A stretch of 64,000 nucleotides of DNA from Amoebidium appalachense (taxonomy: Eukaryota; Ichthyosporea). The notes below the pieces were generated by a model, which was given only the letters and a program-made list of their open reading frames with translations, searched no databases and was not told the origin of the DNA. The translations under genes and the position numbers were made by a program. The stretch spans positions 2,604,001 through 2,668,000 of the forward strand of contig CAVNZM010000012.1 of NCBI GenBank assembly GCA_963693365.1, in the 5' to 3' direction. This document shows positions 20,781-32,306 of the stretch, piece by piece. Every line of letters begins with the position of its first letter. Position 1 is the stretch's first letter.

Positions 20781-20869
20781 CCTTGTGTTTGAGGTGTAGC
20801 AACAGCCCAGAAGGAACTGTCACCGCGTTACCCTAGCGCGAAAAACCGCACTAAAAGAAAGGTGTAGCT

Positions 20870-21518
20870 TGTCGTATCACAATATATGTGTACTAGAGAC
20901 GCGGCACTCTACTAAGTGTACACACACGAAAAGGAACGAACGTGTATAGAAAAACGGTAAAGTTTATTAAGACCAGGCTCCGACGGGCAAACTTAGATCC
21001 GTACGGATTGAGTCTAAGTTACGACTGAGGCCATCAAGGCCGTGCCCTACAAGATCATCATCACCTGGCCCCCTACGATGCCACATTCCGTACATTCCGA
21101 TCTAACTTTATCGTGCGCCTGCACGAGCTAAGTCGATCGGCTCACACAAATATATTTATCTAAGTCTCACCCCTCTCCCTTCCCCTAGTGGCACCGCAGA
21201 GTCTAACTCTACATTTCATACTATCTCCCCCTCCCCCCCTCCCTCCCCCCTTTCCTCTGTCATCGAAATATATAAATACGTTTGGCAGCATACACTATCA
21301 AAACTTGCCAATATTTACAAAGGGCTTCTGCCCGAACAATCACATTCCTAAGTCCTCCTACGATCTATCCTACACACTAATTAGAATTCTATTGGTCGGC
21401 TGTCCCAGCTGACGTGGTCCTGCCCTGCGCCGGCAGAGGCAAGATGATGCACGCAGCTGCACAGCTATCTTGAGGCCCTGGACTTGATCTTGATGATCTG
21501 TGGACCCGGGCCACCCCC
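20870..21518 (-). repeat. Element A 5' LTR, right fragment, inverted
   Basis: It matches the B LTR at 33798-34445 and the A 3' LTR from its G-run onward. It ends in the C-run that abuts an R LTR at 21519. With 15724-15823 it would rebuild one LTR split at its G-run. Confidence 0.85.
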
Positions 21519-22101
21519 TGTCATGTGCTGAGCTGATTCGTATTAGTTTACTTCTATATTTTGTGTTTTGGTGAGTTAATTTCGGGGGTTTTCTTGCATA
21601 GTGATGCCGGGGTCTAAATGGGGTATGAGGAGATTAATCAGTGGTATGGGGAGAATCGATGCAGCGGCGGCTGATTGTTTGGTGCGCGCGTGCATGCCCC
21701 ATGCCCTGCGTACTCTCCATGTTAAATGTTGTATTGCTTCTTGCTGTGTGCGTGGCGGACCCATGTTGCCTCTCGGTGTGTGTATGCTTATATGTATTGT
21801 GAGTAAACGTGTGTACGTGTTGTAGTGCTGTAGGGGTGTCTGAGGGCGGAGCCAATGGTGTGGGTGGTGTAGTCTGTGGGGGAGGAGTGTGTGATTGGCT
21901 GAATGTCACTGTGGTATTTGTCTGGCCAGTGGGCCGGTGTCTGTGAAGTGCTGGGGCGCGGGTTGGAAGTTCTTCCAGAACACAAAAAACCCCCTTCCCA
22001 CCCAACTCAAAGAAAAGTTTATACGTATACACGGTTTCGAGCCCCTTTAAGCGTGCAGATAGTTAGAGTAGTTCATATACACTCTGTTTGTTGCCACGAC
22101 A
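21519..22101 (+). repeat. R LTR at the junction of the inverted block
   Basis: TGTCATGTGC to CCACGACA in plus orientation, followed by TATAC, the complement of the GTATA target site. It carries many 1- to 10-base deletions against the copies at 15824 and 19610. Confidence 0.8.
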
Positions 22102-22960
22102 TATACGGCCCGGCTCGTCGGCCGATACCTGAGGCCGACCGGCGCCGTACCTTCCGGGCCCAGCTCAGAGAATGGAAGTATACCTTTCCCACTTAGATAT
22201 GTCCCCCGTAGAAGCTCGCATTCTTTGAGAGAGCGGGCTTTGAAGACCGAGAGTGGGACGGAGGAAGGGAAAACGAGCCGGGCCCTGAACACAGACGCAC
22301 GCATGTTTGGGGAGAGATGATGTAGATGAGGTGGTGTGATGTAACGTCACTTGCTGCCAGCAGAGGAAGCAATAAGAGGGATAAAAGGAGGTGAGGAAGA
22401 GACCAGAAAAAGAAGGAGAGGGACAGAAGGGGGAAAAAGAGAAAAAGAGGGTGAACAGCCAGATGCACCACCATGTTGGTCAGCAGGGCCGAGCTCTCCC
22501 AGGCCGTCTCTCTGGCCGAGGGGGCTTCGGCTTCCGGGGTGGCCGGGCGGCGACGGGGGGACACAGCGGTCGTGGCGAGGTGGACGTGGAGGACAACAGC
22601 AGCAGTCACCGAGAGGTTTGCCCCTTATCTGCTCGGTGGGGGAGGGAGAGGGAGGGGGGAAAGGTGGTGAGAGAGGCCGAGGGGGGCAGGGGGAAGGGGG
22701 GGCCGTGGTGCACACGGTGGGCCCCCCAGCATGACCGGGCTCCCGGTATGCTTGCGCCAAGGTTTTGAAGTCCCCCCTGGCCCCTTCTTTGGTGCATGTT
22801 ACTTTTGTGGCCGGCAAGGGCACTCTGCTGCATATTGCCGTAGTTACAAGAGCTATGAGTTCCGGGGGAGGGGGAAGCTGGGGTACTGAGGGAGGGGGGG
22901 GACAGTATCGGTCCCCCCCAGGTTGCAGAGAACCTTTACCCTCCCCCACCCCAGGTTAAG
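22102..22960 (+). pseudogene. Element A gag 3' part, degraded
   Basis: It is colinear with the gag 3' half but has frequent small deletions and no long frame. The zinc-knuckle region is still recognisable near 22790-22860 (TTACTTTTGTGGCCGGCAAG). From about 22765 onward it agrees much better with the other copies. Confidence 0.7.
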
Positions 22961-22990
22961 CTTCCCTTTGCCCCCTCACCGCCCCGATAC

Positions 22991-23446
22991 GTGTGGGAGC
23001 CGGGCATCGTCGTGGGTCCTCAAGACAGCGTCGAGGTGGTATGGCATGAATGTTTGTGGGGTGACTCTACCAAAGGTATGAATGGTGTGAATGTTTTGGG
23101 GTTGGGGGAGGTTCCCCAGCCACAAGTGGATGGTCTCAGTGTTTCTTGTCCCAACCCGGTGTTTGTTCTAACCACACCGGAGGGGGTTTCTGTGCCATTG
23201 TTTCCGGGAGGGGGGGGGACACACACCATCAGAGTAAAGGGGGAAGGGGGGGGGAAGGCACAGACACGTAGAAACACACCACCACAACAACATACGACGG
23301 TTGCAGACACACCTACACCCATACACACACCCACACATACACCAAACACACACACACCACCCACCCACACACCACAAACACACGCACTCCACCACCACCC
23401 ACATCACATACACACCCTACCCCACCCGTGCAGGCACCACAGGTAG
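22991..23446 (+). CDS. Element A gag-pol linker ORF
   Basis: An open frame rich in Gly and Val, then Thr/His/Pro (a CA-like coding repeat, ACACCxACACA). It has the same order in element B at 32160-31700. It lies between the zinc knuckle and protease. No known domain was seen. Confidence 0.4.
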   Translation: MWEPGIVVGPQDSVEVVWHECLWGDSTKGMNGVNVLGLGEVPQPQVDGLSVSCPNPVFVLTTPEGVSVPLFPGGGGTHTIRVKGEGGGKAQTRRNTPPQQHTTVADTPTPIHTPTHTPNTHTPPTHTPQTHALHHHPHHIHTLPHPCRHHR

Positions 23447-25157
23447 GTATGTTGCACGTAGGTATCGAGGGTGTGAGTCTTCGTGGGCAGGGATTGGGGG
23501 TGAGTGATGATGTGTTGCTTGAATTGGAGGAGGATTTAGTTGGTTCTAGTAGCCGGCATTATATAGACGTATGGTTAGCTGATGGTAAGTTGAAGGCTGT
23601 TCAGTTGCTTTGCTCGATGGAGGGGCTCAGGTTAATTGTGTGCATGCTTCGTTTATTCGTCGTTTTAATCAGGCCGGGGGGGAAATTCCTATTTTAGATG
23701 CTTCTAGCACAGCCTTAGGTAGTGCTAATAGTAGTAGTATGTCTGTGGAAGGTGTTTGTGTGTTGCCGTGCCACGGTGAGATAGGTGGCCAGGCTATGCA
23801 TATTCCTTGTTATGTGGTTAAGGATTTAGCTCAAAGTGTTTTGTTGGGAGCCCCATTTTTCCGTAGACATATGAATGCTTTGTTTGAAAGTACGAATGTT
23901 TTAGAATTGCAGTCCGGCATTAAAATTAAAACCCACGATGGGCTCGACGGTTATCAGTCTGGTGCTAGAACGGTAGCTGAAGTAGTAATCGAGCCTTATC
24001 AGTGCCAAACGGTACGTGTCCGGGCCGGCAATCATGTTAGGATAGGGGATTTAGGGGTTTTTACTCCGAAAACCCCATTTCAGGAGGTGGCCCAATGGAT
24101 GCTTCGCTTATCCAGCAATACCCTTAGTAGGGTATGGCTGGATAAGACGATAGAAATAGATTTAGTGAATCCGGGCATCGAGCCTATAGTGATTAGGTCA
24201 GGTGTTTCCGTCGGTAGTTTCACTAATGAGATTGGTAGTATAGAGGTCTCTCTTATTACCCAAAAGGAGGATGCCGGCTCGAAGGGTGACTCAGGAGGAG
24301 GGGGAACAACTTTATTTAACGTTAGCCACCAAAATGTCACCCGACACAATGGGGGGGGGGACCGGGACAGCACCGGTCCCACTCCCCCGACCCCCACGAG
24401 GAAGGAGGGTCACCCCGGGTGTGAGAATGTGCAGGCAGGGGGGGAGGGTGTTGGTCTAACCCGTGGATCTGACGGGTTAACCAACACCGTGGGGGGCAGG
24501 GTGGCCACAGACCTGGCCCCCCACATACATGCACTAACTCATCAGGAATTGCCCGGGGGCATTGGTGTGCCGGGGGGGGGGGGGGGGGGGGGTGCTAATG
24601 GTGACCGCCTATATCCGGAGGTACCTCAAACTCACCCCGAGCAGCACCGATGTAATACAGGAGGTGAAATGTTAAGTGGCACTCCGGTGAATAAGGATGC
24701 ATCCACTTGTGATGGGGGTAACCCGGAGTTAGTATTGCCGTTTGGTATGAAGGAGGGGGATTGGACGGTAGAACAGAAAAAATTGTTAGCTAAGTTATTT
24801 GATAGGACTCGGTTTGCATTTCTGGCCGATGATAACGAAGTAGGCTTCGTTAAAGGGTTTGAAATGCAGATCGACACAGGTGATAATAGGCCGGTAGTGA
24901 TGCCTAGCTATAGAATGGAGCAGTATAAATTGTCGGATGCGCTAATTATAGTGAGTGATATGTTAAAAAAGGGTCATGTGGAGCATAGTTCGAGTCCGTG
25001 GAGAAGTCCGGTGCTATTGGTTAAGAAGCCCGACGGGTCTTGGCGTCTAGTGAACGATTACAGGGCTCTGAATCGGATCACTAAGGCAGACCAATGGCCT
25101 CTCCCTAACATAGACGAGCAGCTTTCACAGCTGCACCGGCTATACTCACTTTGCTAA
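23428..25157 (+). pseudogene. Element A pol: protease and reverse transcriptase amino part
   Basis: It contains an aspartic protease with a D-G-G-A-Q active site near 23610 (a variant of D-T/S-G) and the flap/dimer region (LLGAPFF). After a low-complexity Gly/Thr linker (24290-24650) comes the RT start (SPWRSPVLLVKKPDGSWRLV, then NDYRALN). The frame breaks at about 25136, where CTGCACC has one C more than element B. A small insertion at about 23600 relative to B also disturbs the protease frame. Confidence 0.8.
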
Positions 25158-25191
25158 ACTTGATTTAAAAGCAGCTTTTTGGCAGATAAGG

Positions 25192-25686
25192 TTGGAGGAG
25201 AGCAGCAAGGAGAAGACTGCCTTTGCACTGGGGGACCAGCTGTTCCAGTACAAGGTGGTGCCGATGGGTTTGCTCTCCTCTCCAGCTATGTTGTGCCGGG
25301 TAATGTATAAAATTCTCCACCCTCATTTGGATGTATGCCACCCTTATTTGGATGATGTTTTAATTAAAGGTAGGTCATTTGAGGAGTTAGTTAATAATTG
25401 TGAAAAAGTATTTTTAGCTTTGGGTGAGTCTGGTCTTCGTATTAGCGGTAGCAAGACTGTGATTGGTGTGCCGGAGGTTAAGTTTTTAGGTCATATTGTG
25501 TCTAGTAATGGTCTTTCCCCTGATCCGGAGAAAATCCGGGCCATAGTTGAGTGGCCCCGTCCTCAGACTGTCACTCAACTAAGGCAATTTTTAGGTTTAA
25601 CTAATTATCTTCGTCGTTATATTAAGGATTATAGTATGCTTGCTTTGCCGTTAACTAGTCAGACGGCGGGGGGAGAAGAAGAATAG
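25192..25686 (+). pseudogene. Element A pol: reverse transcriptase palm and thumb
   Basis: It contains the substrate-contact region, VVPMGLLSSPAMLCRVM, the catalytic YLDDVL box and the KFLGHIVSSNG and LRQFLGLTNYLRRYI segments typical of Ty3/gypsy RT. It stops at 25684 because of a shift in a G6 run near 25671. The next frame continues directly with DWNVDAVSAFEKLK. Confidence 0.85.
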
Positions 25687-25738
25687 AATAGATTGGAATG
25701 TTGATGCTGTTTCTGCTTTCGAAAAGCTTAAGTTAGCT

Positions 25739-26662
25739 TTGCAGTCTTCGAGTATGCTTGTTCATCCTGATTTTTCGGCCGGGGGGGGGGGGATGTTTAA
25801 AGTTCGGTGTGATGCAAGTAAGGTTGCTGAGGGGGCCGTGTTATATCAAGTGCAGGAGGGGCAGGATAGAGTGATTGCTTATGCTAGTCGTTCATTTAGT
25901 AAAAGTGAACGTAGATATAGCAATCCGGAGAGAGAGTCCCATGCTATCTTTTGGGCAGTCTCACAGGCATGGCGGTATATACTCGCAGGCAGGACGTTTG
26001 AGGTCTACACCGACCACAAGCCCTGCCTAGCCATGGCCGGCACCACTCGTCTGGTCAACGAGAGGATGCAGAAGTGGGCCGCGGCTCTCGGTGAGTTCTC
26101 CTATAAATTGTTTTATGCCAAGGGTGAAACAATGGTTGACTGTGATGCTCTCTCTCGTGCTGCTTATATTGTGTTTGAAGAAGAGAAGGAGGGGGAGGGG
26201 GGGCTAGTGAGAGACGGGGGGGGGGAGGGGGGGAGGGGGGGGGGGGAGAGTGAGCAGAAAGGAATAGATGCGGTGTCTGTTGATGTGTCTTCTTGGGCTC
26301 CGGGGTTGCTTGCTTATAAGTGTAGGGGAGGGGGGGGGAGGTATTTGTTAGTGTCTGAGGTCGGGACCGAGTCTCATGGCTCGGCCCCTGCCTTAGCACC
26401 TACGGCTTTGATCTTAGCTCAGGAGGAAGATATGTTGATTGGTCTGGTTAAGAAATATTTAAAGGGGCCGGTTGATTCGATTAAATTTAAAAATAAAAGG
26501 CAGATGATTAAGGTAGCTAAGTTAGCAAAAATGTGTCAGGTAGAGCAGGATTTAGTTTATCATTGTTCTGGGCCAGACGGACACCGAGTTTGGGTCCCGA
26601 CGGCACTTGTGCCTGAGGTTTTGCATTTATGGTGCATGAGCATCCCATGGCTGGTCATTTAG
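25739..26662 (+). pseudogene. Element A pol: RNase H and connection
   Basis: It encodes CDASKVAEGAVLYQ (first catalytic Asp), RRYSNPERESHAIFWAV (Glu), YTDHKPCLAM (Asp) and DCDALSR (last Asp), the four-position RNase H site of Ty3/gypsy. A Glu/Gly-rich insert encoded by G-rich repeats lies at 26180-26345. The frame breaks around 26628. Confidence 0.85.
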
Positions 26663-27276
26663 GTGTAAATAGGACGTTGCTTCGTGTTAATCGTTCGTAT
26701 TTTTGGCCGGGTATGAGTAGGGAGGTGAGGGATTATGTGTTGTCATGCATGCATTGTCAGGAAAGGAATGAGAGTCCCCACTCTCGTTCCCGCCCGTCGT
26801 TTATTAGGGATTTTAATGTTCGTATGTTTGAAAGGGTAGCAGTGGATGTGGTCGGTCCTTTTAATTCTACGGTTGAGGGTAACACTGTTCTTGTTACCGT
26901 CACCGATGTGGCCACTCGTTGGGTTGAAGTTTTTCCTCTCCCCACTGCTAATGCCGTTTTGTTTGCTCGTATTTTTGTGGATGAAATTTGTCTTAGGTTT
27001 GGTTGTCCTCGTGTTTTGTTAACGGATAGGAGTCGTGTGTTTTTAAATCAGTTGGTGTCGGAGGTATGTAAAATTTTAAGGGTAGCCCATATCACTACGT
27101 CTGCATATCACCCTCAAGCAAATGCCATCTCTGAACGTGTGCATGCCGTGTTTCAGAAGTCCTATGGCAAAATGGTGGATGTGGAGGCTAATGATTGGGA
27201 TCATATGTCTAGGTTTATTGCTCATTCATATAATTCTACCCCTCATGCTGTGACTGGTTTTTCTCCGTTTTATTAA
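26629..27276 (+). pseudogene. Element A pol: integrase
   Basis: It has the HHCC zinc finger (HEHPMAGHLGVNRT and CMHCQERN) and the catalytic core with DVVGPF, LLTD and ISERVH, the D-D-x(35)-E arrangement, followed by AHSYNSTPHAVTGFSPF. The frame breaks at 27274, where extra bases interrupt FYLVYG. Confidence 0.85.
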
Positions 27277-27277
27277 A

Positions 27278-28144
27278 TTGGTCTATGGGCAGGAGGCTAT
27301 TAGTTTGTTAGATACGGCACTTTTGCCGATGGGGGGGGCTGACCGACTAACTTATCCCCACTGGACTGAGTTCCGGGAGCAGCTACTAACCCGGGCCCGG
27401 GCTGCACGTGATGCAGCTCTGGCCCGTACACAGCAGGCACAGACACGTGCAGACGTGTCCACACGTCCGTTACGTGAATTTGCCGAGGGTACTTTAGTTT
27501 TAATTAGGGATCATACTAGGAAAAAGAGATATAAGCAGGAGCAGGAAGGTAAGGGTGAAGGTGAAGGTCTTCGTAAGTATGGTAAGAAATGGTTGCCTCT
27601 TTTCATTGGCCCGTATAAAATAGTGGCTAGGTTAGGTCCAACGGAATATAAGGTGCAGAGGTTAGATAATGAGAGTGATGTTAGATTTTATAATGTAGAT
27701 GATATAAAGGAATATTATGATAGGGCCCTTAGGGTAAAACGGCCGGAGGGCCGTCGAGTGTTAGATGCATTCACCCCCGACTATGACGGGTCGGTGGATG
27801 TATCGGAGGCTGCAGTAGATAAAATTATGGATAAAAAGGTTATCGAAGGTAAGGAAGGTAAGGTAAATTATTATTTAATTCGTTTTGAGGGAGGTTATCA
27901 GGAAGATCAGTGGTTGCCTGAGTTTCATTTGGATTGCCCGTTTTCTATTCGTGCTTATGAGGCTAGATTAGTGCAGAGGGAGTTGCCTAGTGCTCCCTCT
28001 AGGCCGAAGAGAGTTATTCCTCAGTTTAATCGTGGTGTGAAAAAGTCGGTGGGGGGAGGGGGCCGGGGAGGGGGGAGTGATGCAAATACACGTAGACACA
28101 CGGGGGGAGGGGGAGGGGGGGGAGGAGACCGAGGGGGAGTGTGA
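27278..28144 (+). CDS. Element A pol: integrase C-terminus and chromodomain
   Basis: A basic integrase tail with a GPF/Y-like motif (KKWLPLFIGPYKIVARLGPT) is followed by VDKIMDKKVIEGKEGKVNYY, LIRFEGGYQEDQWLPEFHL and IRAYEA. This is a chromodomain pattern with its aromatic positions (Tyr, Phe, Trp) mostly kept. Such domains direct integration to marked chromatin. A Gly-rich tail ends at 28142. Confidence 0.75.
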   Translation: MVYGQEAISLLDTALLPMGGADRLTYPHWTEFREQLLTRARAARDAALARTQQAQTRADVSTRPLREFAEGTLVLIRDHTRKKRYKQEQEGKGEGEGLRKYGKKWLPLFIGPYKIVARLGPTEYKVQRLDNESDVRFYNVDDIKEYYDRALRVKRPEGRRVLDAFTPDYDGSVDVSEAAVDKIMDKKVIEGKEGKVNYYLIRFEGGYQEDQWLPEFHLDCPFSIRAYEARLVQRELPSAPSRPKRVIPQFNRGVKKSVGGGGRGGGSDANTRRHTGGGGGGGGDRGGV

Positions 28145-28328
28145 ACGTAGTCGTAGGAATTTAATTTATTATCATAGGTGTCTCCGTAGGTATCAAGCTT
28201 ATGGTGTAGATTAATTTATTATTTTTCTTCGTAATTTATTTAATTTAAATTTTTTTAGGAGACTGATTAGTCTATGTCTTTTTAGGGGGTGTTAGATGTA
28301 ATGTGACTGAGGTGGGACTCAGCTTTTC

Positions 28329-28347
28329 CGGGGGCCGGGGGGGGAGT
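28329..28347 (+). promoter_or_regulatory. Polypurine tract of element A
   Basis: GGGGGCCGGGGGGGGAGT lies directly before the LTR start TGACAT. Element R has GGGGGGAGT before its own TGTCAT, an almost identical arrangement. Confidence 0.75.
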
Positions 28348-29060
28348 TGACATATACTAATCCGTCTCAGCAGATTAACCTAAGTCTACGATCGAGATCG
28401 GGGGGGGGGGGGGGGGGGGGGTGGCCCGGGTCCACAGATCATCAAGATCAAGTCCAGGGCCTCAAGATAGCTGTGCAGCTGCGTGCATCATCTTGCCTCT
28501 GCCGGCGCAGGGCAGGACCACGTCAGCTGGGACAGCCGACCAATAGAATTCTAATTAGTGTGTAGGATAGATCGTAGGAGGACTTAGGAATGTGATTGTT
28601 CGGGCAGAAGCCCTTTGTAAATATTGGCAAGTTTTGATAGTGTATGCTGCCAAACGTATTTATATATTTCGATGACAGAGGAAAGGGGGGAGGGAGGGGG
28701 GAGGGAGATAGTATGAAATGTAGAGTTAGACTCTGCGGTGCCACTAGGGGAAGGGAGAGGGGTGAGACTTAGATAAATATATTTGTGTGAGCCGATCGAC
28801 TTAGCTCGTGCAGGCGCACGATAAAGTTAGATCGGAATGTACGGAATGTGGCATCGTAGGGGGCCAGGTGATGATGATCTTGTAGGGCACGGCCTTGATG
28901 GCCTCAGTCGTAACTTAGACTCAATCCGTACGGATCTAAGTTTGCCCGTCGGAGCCTGGTCTTAATAAACTTTACCGTTTTTCTATACACGTTCGTTCCT
29001 TTTCGTGTGTGTACACTTAGTAGAGTGCCGCGTCTCTAGTACACATATATTAGGATACGA
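28348..29060 (+). repeat. Element A 3' LTR
   Basis: A 713-bp LTR, TGACATATAC to GGATACGA. It matches the B LTR (33798-34508) in inverted orientation with few differences, including the G-run near 28400. It lacks the final one or two bases (CA) found in B. Confidence 0.9.
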
Positions 29061-29065
29061 CCCGC

Positions 29066-29299
29066 GCCCAAATTGAGAAGACGTACAACCCCAAGTACGG
29101 CGCCAAGTGGTCCAAGGCTGTTGCGCACGCCAAACAGAAGGAGCGCGGATCCGAGCTGGTTCGCGCATCGGCCAACAAGCAAGCTAGTGAGGGCGGGCCC
29201 GCGGGCCCCTACACGCACGAGGGCGGCCGCGGAGGCTACCCCAACCCCAACAGGACGGCAACAAGTGGCAGTCACTCTACCGGCGCTCCGCGCCAGTAG
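29066..29299 (+). pseudogene. YR element ORF1, second part
   Basis: This segment continues the frame of 15214-15723 after element A and one CCCGC duplication are removed. It is basic (KTYNPKYGAKWSKAVAHAKQ), then Gly/Pro/Asn-rich, and ends with TAG at 29297. Continuity of frame across a 13.3-kb insertion is the main evidence. Confidence 0.55.
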
Positions 29300-29658
29300 A
29301 GGTCCCTTCGCCTTCCTTCTCCCAGCGACGTACGCTGGGCACTGTACCATAGCGCAGCAATATTCCCCAAAAATTTGGTTTACTTTGAGTTACACTGTTC
29401 TACCGTATTGAGTTTCCACGTTCTTCCATTCGTTGTTTATTAGGTCGCTGCGGAAACAGTGCCCCTCTGGGCCTTGAACTTCGCCACCGCGGCGGAGGAC
29501 ACTGTCCTGGTAGTTTCTGCACCTGCCCCTTCCCCAGCACCTGCGGAGCCGCCAAGGTCGACTTCTCCGCCCCCCGGTGCCCCTGAAGGGGTGATTATTT
29601 TGCCCGGTCAAGAAGGTGGTGTGGGGGGCCCAGCTGCGGGGCCCCCGAGGCTCCCACT

Positions 29659-29948
29659 GTGGATGTACAACCCGCGGCGACGGGGCGTGTTTATGTTTCT
29701 CCCATTGGCGACTCTGGTGCGTGGCGTGCGGCTGTGGTCCAATCTATGCCCCCAACCCTCCGGGCAAATGTGGATGTTTTGATCAGCAACACCCTTGCCG
29801 CCACCACCTGGGAGCGCTACCAGATGGAAATTCGGTTTTACCTTCAGTTTTGTCAAGAGTCCGCCTTCGCCCCTTGGCCCCTCACCGGCACGGTTGCCAC
29901 TGCGTATGTGGCCAAGTTGATGGAGCGAATTTACGCGCCGGCCACGGT
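29659..29948 (+). pseudogene. YR element tyrosine recombinase, core-binding domain, first part
   Basis: It encodes SNTLAATTWERYQMEIRFYL, then FCQESAFAPWPLTGTVATAY, the SAM-like DNA-binding domain of tyrosine recombinases (pattern T-x-x-x-Y-x-x-x-x-x-F-x-x-F-C). The upstream start is unresolved; a Pro-rich open region precedes it from about 29460. The frame is cut at ACGGT 29944-29948 by element B and resumes at 34514. Confidence 0.65.
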
Positions 29949-29970
29949 TGTCGTATCCTAAGTGGGGTAT

Positions 29971-31700
29971 TTAAAAGGCAGTCTTCTCCTTGCTGCTCTC
30001 CTCCAACCTTATCTGCCAAAAAGCTGCTTTTAAATCAAGTTTAGCAAAGTGAGTATAGCCGTGCAGCTGTGAAAGCTGCTCGTCTATGTTGGGGAGAGGC
30101 CATTGGTCTGCCTTAGTGATCCGATTCAGAGCCCTGTAATCGTTCACTAGACGCCAAGACCCGTCGGGCTTCTTAACCAATAGCACCGGACTTCTCCACG
30201 GACTCGAACTATGCTCCACATGACCCTTTTTTAACATATCACTCACTATTATTAGCGCATCCGACAATTTATACTGCTCCATTCTATAGCTAGGCATCAC
30301 TACCGGCCTATTATCACCTGTGTCGTTCTGCATTTCAAACCCTTTAACGAAGCCTACTTCGTTATCATCGGCCAGAAATGCAAACCGAGTCCTATCAAAT
30401 AACTTAGCTAGCAATTTTTTCTGTTCTACCGTCCAATCCCCCTCCTTCATACCAAACGGCAATACTAACTCCGGGTTACCCCCATCACAAGTGGATGCAT
30501 CCTTATTCACCGGAGTGCCACTTAACATTTCACCTCCTGTATTACATCGGTGCTGCTCGGGGTGAGGTGGAGGTACCTCCGGATATAGGCGGTCACCCTT
30601 AGCACCCCCCCTCCCCCCGGCACACCCATGCCCCCGGGCAATTCCTGATGAGTTAGTGCATGTATGTGGGGGGCCAGGTCTGTGGCCACCCTGCCCCCCA
30701 CGGTGTTGGTTAACCCGTCAGATCCACGGGTTAGACCAACACCCTCCCCCCCTGCCTGCACATTCTCACACCCGGGGTGACCCTCCTTCCTCTTGGGGGT
30801 CGGGGGAGTGGGACCGGTGCTGTCCCGGTCCCCCCCCCCCATCGTGTCGGGTGACATTTTGGTGGCTAACGTTAAATAAAGTTGTTCCCCCTCCTCCTGA
30901 GTCACCCTTCGAGCCGGCATCCTCCTTTTGGGTAATAAGAGAGACCTCTATACTACCAATCTCATTAGTGAAACTACCGACGGAAACACCTGACCTAATC
31001 ACTATAGGCTTGATGCCCGGATTCAGTAATTCTATTTCTATTGTCTTATCCGGCCATACCCTACTAAGGGTCCATCAATGATTGGGCCACCTCCTGAAAT
31101 GGGGTTTTCGGAGTAAAAACCCCTAAATCCCCTATCCTAACATGATTGCCGGCCCGGACACGTACCGTTTGGCACTGATAAGGCTCGATTACTACTTCAG
31201 CTACCGTTCTAGCACCAGACTGATAACCGTCGAGCCCATCATGGGTTTTAATTTTAACGCCGGACTACAATTCTAAAACATTCGTACGTTCAAACAAAGC
31301 ATTCACATGTCTACGGAAAAATGGGGCTCCCAACAAAACACTTTGAGCTAAATCCTTAACCACATAACAAGCAATATGCATAGCCTGGCCACCTATCTCA
31401 CACGGCAACACACAAACACCTTCCACAGACATACTACTATTATTAGCACTACCTAAGGCTGTGCTAGAAGCATCTAAAATAGGAATTTCCCCCCGGCCTG
31501 ATTAAAACGACGAATAAACGAAGCATGCACACAATTAACCTGAGCCCCTCCATCGAGCAAAGCAACAGCCTTCAACTTACCATCAGCTAACCATACGTCT
31601 ATATAATGCCGGCTAAAACCAACTAAATCCTATACCAATTCAAGCAACACATCATCACTCACACCCAATCCCTGCCCCCGAAGACTCACACCCTCGATAC
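29971..31700 (-). pseudogene. Element B protease and truncated reverse transcriptase
   Basis: Protease motif DGGAQVN near 31560 and RT start (SPWRSPVLLVKKPDGSWRLV, KLDLKAAFWQIRLEES) ending at the internal deletion. Frame breaks occur in the Gly-rich linker (about 30590) and near 31065-31085. It cannot give a working polymerase. Confidence 0.8.
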
Positions 31701-32306
31701 CTACGTGCAACATACCTACCTGTGGTGCCTGCACGGGTGGGGTGGGGTGTGTATGTGGTGTGGGCGGTGGTGGAGTGTGTGTGTGTGATGTGTGGGTGGG
31801 TGGTGTGTGTGTGTTTGGTGTATGTGTGGGTGTGTGTGTGGGTGTAGGTGTGTCTGCAACCGTTGTATGTTGTTGTGGTGGTGTGTTTCTACGTGTCTGT
31901 GCCTTCCCCCCCTTCCCCCTTTACTCTGATGGTGTGTGTCCCCCCCCTCCCGGAAACAATGGCACAGAAACCCCCTCCGGTGTGGTTAGAATAAACACCG
32001 GGTTGGGACAAGAAACACTGAGACCATCCACTGGTGGCTGGGGAACCTCCCCCAACCACAAAACATTCACACCATTCATACCTTTGGTACTAGTAGAGTC
32101 ACCCCACAAACATTCATGCCATACCACCTCGACGCTGTCTTGAGGACCCACGACGATGCCCGGCTCCCACGCGTATCGGGGCGGTGAGGGGGCAAAGGGA
32201 AGTTTAACCTGGGGTGGGGGAGGGTGAAGGTTCTCTGCAACCTGGGGGGGACCGATACTGTCCCCCCCCCTCCCTCAGTGACCCCAGCTTCCCCCTCCCC
32301 CGGAAC

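Larger units (their letters stand above)
15724..29060 (+). mobile_element. Element A: Ty3/gypsy chromodomain LTR retrotransposon, internally rearranged
   Basis: The element begins TGACATATAC (15724) and ends GGATACGA (29060), with CCCGC on both sides (15719-15723, 29061-29065). It encodes gag with a zinc knuckle, then protease, reverse transcriptase, RNase H, integrase and a chromodomain on the plus strand at 22102-28144. The 3' LTR is intact, while the 5' LTR is interrupted by element R inside its G-run. The 5' half (16430-22101) holds an inverted gag/LTR block. At least four frame breaks in pol suggest an inactive copy or homopolymer errors. Confidence 0.85.
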
